Shown here: positions 56,501 to 64,000 of the stretch, in pieces
Layout: each line of letters starts with the position of its first letter
Position numbering within the stretch: the first letter of the stretch is position 1
Assembly: GCA_963932465.1 (NCBI GenBank)
Contig: OZ010788.1
Location: 199,394,559-199,458,558 of the forward strand
From: Maratus speciosus
Lineage: Eukaryota > Arthropoda > Arachnida > Araneae > Salticidae
Length of the DNA stretch: 64,000 bases
Reading direction: 5' to 3'
Notes under the pieces: generated by a model
Told to the model about the DNA's origin: nothing
The model's database searches: none
What the model saw: the letters and a program-made list of their open reading frames with translations, nothing else
Program-made: the position numbers and the translations under genes

Positions 56501-57660
56501 TACTCGTTTCTCTGCAACAATGGAAGTAATTAGATTGCCCATAATTTTAAAGAAATTTCATAAAATACTTTTAAAATTAAAAATAAAATATAAAAATGGA
56601 AATAAATTACAAAATAGCTAGCTTCAAGAAAATCTGCAAATGAGCAGCTTTCATTAAAAAAAATAATTATCAAAATTGGTTCAGTAGAAAGCTCAAGGCT
56701 GAAGACTAAAAAAACAGCCTGGTCTTTTAAACATATAGATTTTATTGATATTGATCCTGTTCTATAGATCCAGTTTTACCGTAAACGTAGTCAAGGTTCG
56801 TACACTCCTTGGAATTTCCAAGGACTCTGGCACCACTATTAATGATAAGAAAAGTTACATTTATTTTTTAAGACACAGAATTCGTAACCACGGCCTTTAT
56901 TCACAGATTTTTCTGCAATAAAATACTTTGAAAGTATTCTAAAAATTTAGTGGTAAAATTGTGCGAACCCTGGTAGTGTATTTGAAATTAAATTTAAGAT
57001 TGAGCGAAAATGAAAGTGAAGAAATAAATTGTTTACTTATTTATTAAATGCTTTCTATCATCTTAAAAATATACTTATAATAGCAGACACATTTATGTGC
57101 CAAAATATGCATACTAATGATTTCTATTCCCATTCCAGGCTTTCTACTGAACATAAAATGTCAATTTCGTTGAATCCCTTGTCTTTATTATTTTAAATCA
57201 AAATTTTATTTCCTATTTCTTGTTGTTTAGTGTAAATTTTGTAAATTTTTCTTCACTTTTAATGATTTATGAAGGCGTTATTATAACAGTATCAAAAATT
57301 CACTATAGATTTTGATACATTTTTTTTATATATAAAATTCGATTGCAAGCTTAGATATTTAAGTCTGTATCCTCAAAAATAATAATTTCATGCTATCCAA
57401 TATTTATTCTAGCTTGAACATAGAAATGATTAAATAAAAAAAAGAAATATGATATACAAAATTGTACTTTTACGAGATAAAAAAAGGGATGGGAACATAA
57501 ATCTGGCTCCTGTTCTTAATAAATGAAGGGGCATATGCCCTCTCCCTCCCTGCATTACATCCATGCGTCAAGTGATTTAAAGAACAAAACCTAAAATTCT
57601 CCATTTTTAAAATGTTTAGTAAAATAGTTTTTAAGACTCAGCTGTTTGCGAATAGTAGGC
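56501..57660. other. AT-rich spacer, no gene seen
   Basis: Parts near 57300-57450 repeat phrases from 55255-55370 (ATATTTAAGTCTGTA, AATAATTTCATGC), so some of it is another decayed copy of the sequence before R copy B. No gene found. Confidence 0.4.
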
Positions 57661-57884
57661 TTATCAGGATGGGAAGTTTCCGTCGATTCACGAGCCACCG
57701 GTGTCAACTACGAAAAATCCAGAAAACTAGACAAAAATCGCTGTTATAATGCCCCCTTTTGGCGGAATACTTCCAAATTCAGGGGGATCTTCTTGCCATA
57801 GCCAAAAACGTACACAAAAAAATTGGTTCAATTCTATGCATAACTTCATACATTTTTTGATGGTACAATGGCGACATGCGGACA

Positions 57885-58016
57885 GACAGACATTTTCTAT
57901 AAACATGTTTTTGGGGATCTCTGACCCATAAAACGTGTAAATTCGTCGAAAACCGGAAGTCGAAAAAAATTTCGATTTGAATACTTTCTTCTATTGAAGA
58001 TAGAAGAAAGTAAAAA
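57885..58016 (-). mobile_element. Family E terminal fragment, copy E5
   Basis: CGGACAGACAGACATTTTCT, the AAACATGTTTTTG run, CGTCGAAAACCGGAAGTCG and the terminal hairpin match the end of E4. The ~140 bp satellite units are absent; upstream (57680-57880) lies unrelated sequence containing CCCCCTTTTGGCGG. Confidence 0.65.
57982..58012. other. Perfect terminal hairpin of family E
   Basis: TACTTTCTTCTAT (57982-57994), loop TGAAG, ATAGAAGAAAGTA (58000-58012): a 13 bp perfect stem. Degenerate versions occupy the same place in E2, E3 and E4. Confidence 0.8.
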
Positions 58017-58141
58017 GTATGTAAAAGAGAAGTTTAAAAAACTGACTAAAATTTCAACTACTTCAAGCTTACCTTTAAATGATATTACGTTCATTATTTA
58101 TATTAATGAAAATATAATATATTTATGTGCAGACTTGCCAA

Positions 58142-58173
<32 letters not shown>

Positions 58174-61040
58174 GGGGGATGTCTGATGTTTACTTGAGTT
58201 AGCACACTCCTGATTTTGGCTGTATTGCTTCTGAATTTCTAATACTCTTTATAATATTCTGTTATTTTATTTACAAGTGGAATGAGAATGGTGGATAAAA
58301 AATTCAAGAAACTTTCTTTTCATGTAATCGATAAGGAGTAGTTACGTGATAAACTATTCAGGTCAAAAATAAGTAATAAGTATACATTCTTTAAAACTTT
58401 TAATACTTACTTTATGTATAGAGCCAAAAACAAAATTTTAGCTTTCATTTTAAAATGATATAAAATAACAACTACTATAATCCAATCAAGACTAAAGAAA
58501 TGTCTCGAACTGTAGGTCGAGATGGAAATTGCAAATTTACATTTGACATTTTTATCACTGATTTGTTGATTTTGAAAATAAATAAACAAATAAATATTTT
58601 TCAAGAAAATATATGTCATTTATTTATTGATCCAATTTAAACGATATAGATAAAACTATTTTTTTTTTTTTAAATAGAAAACCAATGATAGACTCTTTGC
58701 GAGTTGTTAAGGCATTTCAAAGGTATTTCGTACGTGCTTTTATTTATTCATCTCTGTTAATTTTGAAAAAGTTATAAAAAATTTTCTGTTAGAAGTAAAT
58801 TATATCTTTACGTCAGAAAATTATAAATCGGTATTATTACTTTTTAATGTATAAGCGCTGCGTGCTATTTTCTCTGCTCAACGATGCAAAATCTTCTGAT
58901 ACATTTACGGACTCATTTTTATGCGTAAAATCATGTAATTAATAGACATGACAATTGAATTGATTTAGAATGTAATAGCACTTTTGTTTTTAGTAAATAT
59001 ATTATATCTTCAGTTACAAATTATCGCTGTCTTATGACGACGTTTATCGAACTGTAGCGTCCAGAATTTCAGTTTGAAACGACATTTTCGGAAAGATTAT
59101 TTACCACTCTCGCAAAATCGAAATTAATTTTCAATTTCATTGTTTTTGGACTTAAATACACTAATTCAAATTATGCGTTAAAGAATAAAAAGAAAAAGAG
59201 GAGGTATTATAAAGTGGTTAGACTGAATTTCAGAACAACCTTTAAAAGCATTTTATCCAATTACCGACCATGATTCATAAAGTCTTTTAAATAAGTAGAT
59301 AAACTTTATGAACATCATTTTCTATTCTAAAATAAGTTATGGTTCATCCCAATAACGCATACCAATTTCATTATGTTAGATGTTGTATGATACTATTAAA
59401 ATATACATAAAATCATTATCACCTACAGACTATGCAATGTATCTGAATTAGATAGACACATCAAGAGAAGCTAAAACACCATTTAAATGAACGTAAAAGA
59501 AGTTTTATATTGTACATGCATAACAGTCCATCCTTTCGATAATTAAAAAAACAAATAACCTATTTTCGACAAAAAAATTTCCGGTAATGATTGAAATCAA
59601 ACAAGAATCTGTAATTAAAAATAAAATCTTTTTTTATTCCTTAAATTTTCTGGTTGAAAATATGTTTATTTAATTTGGTAAGAAACAGGGACGTTGGCAA
59701 CTATGCATATTGCATCTGTATTTTCATTCTTCTACATACACCTTACATACATTTAAAGGTTCCCAAGTAGATGCATAAATATATTTAGAAAAATGACGAC
59801 AAATTCCATTTAAAACTTTAAGGGTTAAATTCATTTTTTTAAATTTATGCATTCAATCATCCTTGTGTGTACAGGCGTGGTAGCAATATTGACAGCCTTT
59901 GTGCAAAAGTCGTTTAGCTCTTTATTGTACCTCCTTACTTCTCCAAAAAATTACTTTATACAAATCATTGGATATAAATGAAATCAGAATTGTATAAATA
60001 ATAAATTTGTTGAACAACAACAATTAACAGTGACATTATCAGCAATAATTTGGAATGATTCGACTCATATGGATCGTAAAAAAGAAAAAAAATTGCCACT
60101 TTCAAAAAAAAGTATTTGACAACAAAAGTGTCAAATCACAAATAATTGTGAAAGTTCCTATCGACCTTTAGTTGCCCAACATATTTTCCTAATTCAATAT
60201 ATCCGTACCAATTTCTGGTCTATGTGTTTCATTATAAAAGCTTAACAGATAATGTGATAAAGTGTACCAGGATGACATTTATTTATTATTGATAAGACAA
60301 AATTGTAGATATCATAAAATTCTATTTACAAAATCGATGCCAATAGTCTATTATAATAGTGGAAAAAAAATTAAAAAAATTTCAAAAATTGTATGGCTTA
60401 TAATCAAAACATTTTGCATTTCTTGTGTCCCTGCAAATGGATTGTAAATGTGATGCATGCCATTTTCAGTAGTACTCTAAAAAAAGTAAAAAATGGAAAA
60501 TAAAGATGTGCTTCAAACAATTACCAAACGTAGATTGTAATGTATACGAATTCTCTTGTGTATTTCAGTTATTTTCAATATAAACTACATTATACTAAAT
60601 CTTTAAAAAATATACAAAATTCATTGCAGTCGAAGCATATCAATGAGAACGCGCGGGAAAGCTTGACAGATAGAGACATAACTGAAATTATATAATTGTT
60701 TTAGCAGATTTTAAAGTAAAAACAAATTACAATGAAATTTTTTTATACAATTTACTGTCTTAGATAAAATTTATGATTGAATTTAAGATATTACAAGAAA
60801 ATGAAGAAATATTAAGAAAAATATAAATTAATTTGTCTAGATATTTTGAAGTGAAATTTAATTTTTTCATACAACTTTAGAAAATAAATTTTAATTTGAA
60901 TTCCATGGAATCGCGTAAAATGTTATAGTTATCCAAAATCAGAATTATTGATAACTTGCATAGTAAAGAAAATCGTGAAAATATAACGCATATTTCAAAC
61001 TAATAATATCGAGACAAAAGAAAACAATGTATTTGTCTTG
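58017..61040. other. Long AT-rich spacer, no gene seen
   Basis: About 3 kb with a 28-base T run (58143-58170) and scattered short open frames. No exon signals, RNA gene, TIR or tandem repeat stood out. It is the least repeat-like stretch of the window. Confidence 0.4.
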
Positions 61041-61043
61041 ATA

Positions 61044-61100
61044 CAGTGGCGTATCCAGTGAGTGGATTGATGGGGCTGCAGCCACCTCCGAAATTTGTTA
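61044..61100 (+). mobile_element. Single transposon-like end CAGTGGCGTATCCAG
   Basis: CAGTGGCGTATCCAGTGAGT then a G-rich patch has the form of a common invertebrate DNA-transposon start and echoes the complement of the right end at 42892. No partner end was found. Confidence 0.35.
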
Positions 61101-61446
61101 TGTAATAATAGCATTAAAATTTTTAATTACAAAAGTTTAGCGAAATATAAGGAAATCGGCTAAGTTGAAATTCAAAAGGAAGCGAGAAAATATTCCGTTT
61201 TATACGTAATTTATGTTATTTTGCAGAGACCACGAAATTTACCATTTAAGTCAAGTTTCCGTTATACACAGAGTCTCTTTGCACTGCGTTTTATTGTGTA
61301 AAATATAATATGTGGTGACTAAAAAGGCATTATTAATTTTAATTATTTTAAAAACATTAATTTATCACTTGAAACTCTGTGATTTAAGGTAATGTATTGA
61401 TTGAGATATCTTGTCAGTATATGAACTGCAAAGCCCCGAACCTTTT

Positions 61447-61474
61447 AGGTAGCTTTCATTACAAAAAGCTACCT
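61447..61474. other. Hairpin, 10 bp stem
   Basis: AGGTAGCTTT, loop CATTACAA, AAAGCTACCT. It lies in a GC-richer stretch (61430-61577) that continues beyond the Tigger insertion at 63860, probably an older element into which Tigger inserted. Confidence 0.6.
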
Positions 61475-61579
61475 ATTGCAGCCGTTCGGAGGAAAACGAT
61501 TCCGAAAAATTTTGGTATATTTTCACCGATCATGACCCCTAGACCCCGAAACCACCCTCCGTTCAAAATTGATTATATA

Positions 61580-63857
61580 CAGTGAATTCTCGATAAGTCG
61601 AATTCGAAGGGACCGGCAAAAATATTCGAGTTATCGTAAGTTCGACTTATGGAAAATCCTTAATTACATACAGAAAATATATTAAAAAATAATTCAATCT
61701 TATAGGTAGGAATTGTAATTATACTGTAATAATGGAGTCTGGCAAAATGAGCACTCAAGAAAAATACAATTTAATAGTACATAGTATAAGATACTTACAA
61801 ACTCAAATTTTGTGAAAAAAACTTGCTAATGATGACTGTGTGAAGGAACATTTTTGTCTGTCACTGGTTAGAAAGTCGCTCACATTTTCTAAACAAAGGA
61901 AAAGAGAGTCGTCCATACTGTCTCTACTTTCGAGATATCGCTGTAGTGTCGTCATTGCCACATGTGCTTCTTGATTATTTGGTGGTGAAACGCAATTTAC
62001 TTACTCGTCATTTTCTTCAGATTCAGGATTGTTCTCCACTTTTTTTATTGCTTCAACTATATCTGAATCACTAACTTCATTGCAAACTGCAACATTTTCG
62101 TTAATGTTCAAAAACTCAGTATCGTCACCTTCAGAGATAACTTCATCTTGTAGATTTTCATTCACAACGCATAAGTCCACATTGCTTGCAAAAAAACCAT
62201 ATCTACTGAAGCAATTTTTGATAGTGATTTGTTTCACATTGTTTTTCCAGGAACTCGAAATTAGTCCAATTGCTTCTAACACATCACACTTTTGATTTAT
62301 TCTATTCTCGTCATCCTCGATTGCCTTCCACACTAGACGTTTTCTGTAGGAATGCTTTAAACATTTAATTATTCCCTGGTCTGCTGGTTGTAGCTTAGAA
62401 GTTGTGTTAGAAGGGAGAAATTCTAACTTGATCAATTTCATGTTCAAAAGTTGACTGTGAGCTGTTCACTGGTCGACGAAGATCAACACTGTACGCTTTT
62501 TTGCATGAAACAGTACGTCCAAATTTCTGCTGTATTCCTCGAACAATATTAGCGTCATCAAAGCTTTGTGATTAGATCTGTACTGTTCGGGAAGTGACTT
62601 TTTATGTTTGAAACACCGAGATTTTTGTATTTACCGATGACCAGTAAAGGTAATTTTTCTGTTCCAGAAGCATTGACTCCAACAAGGACAGTTAAACGTT
62701 CTTTACTTAGCTTTCCACATGAACTTAGAACATGATTTCCCCTTAAACATCATCGTCTTGTTAGGAAAACATTTGTAAAAAAGTTCCATTTCATCCATAT
62801 TGAAAACTTCGTCCGCACTATAACCTGCAAGAAGTTTGGGTAATGAAACTGTCTTCCATTCATCATACAGTGCATCAGACACATCTTTTGCTTCACCGTG
62901 TAATGTCCGAAGCACGATGTTGTGTCTGGCTTTAAACTTTTCAAGCCACCCCGTGCTTACAATGAAGCCTTCCACATTCAACAATTTTGCAAATCCAAAG
63001 CTTTCTAACGTAACACCGCACTACTTAAAGGAATTAGACTCTTCTGTGTCCTGTAACATGTAAACCATTTTACGAGGGCTGTTTCGATATCTGGGAAGGC
63101 ACACGTCTTCATCCTTTTACACTTTGAGTTGACACTTGACTTATGTCTTTTGAAAAGGCTTTCTTTATCTTTCAGTATGGTAGATAGCATGTTGGGAGGG
63201 ATACCATATTTCAGGGCTATATCTTTTTTCTTTAAATTAGGATTATCTTCAATATCTTTCATCAAATTTACTTTTGTTCTAAAGTAAGAGTTTGTAATTT
63301 CCGATTCGACATTTTGAAAGACCCGACTGAAAACGTATCACAAGAAACACTAAAATGACAAGAATCAACATTAAAGTAATGAATTTCAATGAAATCCCAA
63401 TAGAATCGAAAAAAAATATCCTTGCATAAAAGCGTGGGAGATTTCATCAATTAGAATTCACTTAGCCACCAGCTCTGTTTCCAAAGGATACCTGTTGAGA
63501 AAAGGGAATGCGTAAAAGAGAAATAAATGGGGTGGGGGATGGGGCGATTTCAGCTGAAATTCAAAACTAGCAGAAGCTCCACTCTGACCGATGTAGGAAG
63601 TAAAAATAGCGCTCTTCAAAGCTGGCGGGAGAGTATAGAAAAGTTTTATCTAACTGAAAGTGCCAGTATTTTTGAGCTGTGACTAAAAATTAAGAAATTA
63701 GTCGAATTACTGTTTTTTTCTCTATCGGAAAAAAATCGACTTAAAAGATGTAGACTTCGACAGAACGAAAAAGTTTAATATTGAATTGTAATTAAGGGAC
63801 CGGGACTTCGTGTAAACTTCGACTTAAACGAATATTCGACTTATCGAGAATTCACTG
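61580..63857 (-). mobile_element. Full-length Tigger (pogo-clade) transposon, 2278 bp
   Basis: The ends CAGTGAATTCTCGATAAGTC and GACTTATCGAGAATTCACTG are exact complements, and TA flanks both (61578-61579, 63858-63859). One transposase gene is encoded on the minus strand. The TIRs are intact but the gene is broken, so any mobility would need transposase from elsewhere. The flanks (61430-61577 and 63860-64000) read as one interrupted older sequence, including CCGATTTGGATAAAATTTC, a phrase reminiscent of Helitron interiors. Confidence 0.9.
62001..63312 (-). pseudogene. Tigger/pogo transposase (CENP-B-type HTH, DDE), disrupted
   Basis: In its live form this protein binds the TIRs and cuts and pastes the element in the nucleus. 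The start is MSNRKLQTLTLEQK (from 63312). A frame change follows, then the first helix-turn-helix (LKKKDIALKYGIPPNMLSTI). Next come the CENP-B-type DNA-binding domain (WFTCYRTQKSLIPLS, then after a stop and frame change LLNVEGFIVSTGWLEKFKAR) and the catalytic core. First Asp: FNMDEMELFYK. A frameshift separates MMFKGKSCS from [20 protein letters not shown], and another follows KYKNLG. Second Asp: LIFVDQ, then an in-frame TGA where a Cys is usual, then TAHS. Third Asp: LQPADQGIIK. An acidic C-terminus ends at 62001. At least four frameshifts and two stops make it non-functional; the acidic triad itself survives. Confidence 0.9.
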
Positions 63858-63975
63858 TATATATATCTGATCTTTGTCATACTGTAACTCTCGTTATTAT
63901 GAACCGATTTGGATAAAATTTCTTGTGTACATAGTACATACCAATGTCTCGACCGAGTTCGTTGGCCAGCTTCAT

Positions 63976-64000
63976 CCGCCATCTTGTTTCAAAATGGCGG
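63976..64000. other. Inverted repeat at the window edge
   Basis: CCGCCAT (63976-63982) and ATGGCGG (63994-64000) are separated by 11 bases. The structure may extend past the window end. Confidence 0.5.

Noticed and set aside
62029..62295. 88-codon plus-strand frame, and others at 62836-63063
   Set aside because: These are antisense shadows of the Tigger transposase pseudogene.
1..64000. LTR retrotransposons, LINEs, viral insertions, bacterial contamination or toxin genes
   Set aside because: No long direct terminal repeats, reverse transcriptase motifs, capsid-like or polymerase-like frames, ribosome-binding sites or operon-like gene packing were seen.

Overview
The window looks like non-coding, repeat-dense nuclear DNA from an arthropod-type animal genome. 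It is about 70% A+T by eye. No complete host protein-coding gene could be recognised. No rRNA, functional tRNA, CRISPR array, operon or bacterial-style gene is visible. The phylum call rests on the transposon mix: pogo/Tigger, hAT, piggyBac-like and Helitron-like elements, many MITEs (short non-autonomous DNA transposons), and one tRNA-headed SINE. The SINE body resembles sequences I associate with spiders and other chelicerates. That closer placement is a weak inference, because no search could be run.

Layout. 1-4.66 kb: a satellite-carrying mobile repeat (family E), Helitron-like ends, a dispersed repeat R with a nested MITE, a 959 bp foldback and a MITE. 4.99-18.9 kb: a large repeat present in three rearranged copies, carrying a 1.45 kb foldback, several 284 bp MITEs and, in copy 1 only, a 1.77 kb Helitron-like insertion. 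19.3-25 kb: SINE, hAT-like repeat F, a pogo-type MITE, a ~165 bp degenerate satellite and two E elements. 25-38.3 kb: AT-rich spacer broken by two TTAA-flanked piggyBac-like MITEs, two hAT elements with perfect 8 bp target-site duplications (TSDs), pogo-type termini, more F copies and three weak candidate exons. 39.6-42.5 kb: a Helitron relic, then a foldback with an E element nested in one arm. 44.9-52.7 kb: a 977 bp near-perfect palindrome, ~500 bp and ~708 bp tandem repeats, nested hAT-like elements, a 168 bp palindromic MITE, an ~867 bp segmental duplication and a 31 bp minisatellite. 53-61.5 kb: an F fragment, R copy B with a piggyBac-like MITE, an E end with a hairpin, and long featureless AT-rich DNA. 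61.58-63.86 kb: a full-length but dead Tigger element.

The only recognisable protein gene is the broken Tigger transposase on the minus strand at 62.0-63.3 kb. A short Helitron Rep-like fragment at about 40 kb is less certain. Nothing here forms a pathway. The useful content is how the repeats interact: several insertions can be dated and bounded because the window also contains the matching empty site in a paralogous repeat (6573-8018 against 17533; 1759-1933 against about 55466; 56035-56263 against about 2487; the E element at 40.6 kb against the opposite arm of its host foldback).
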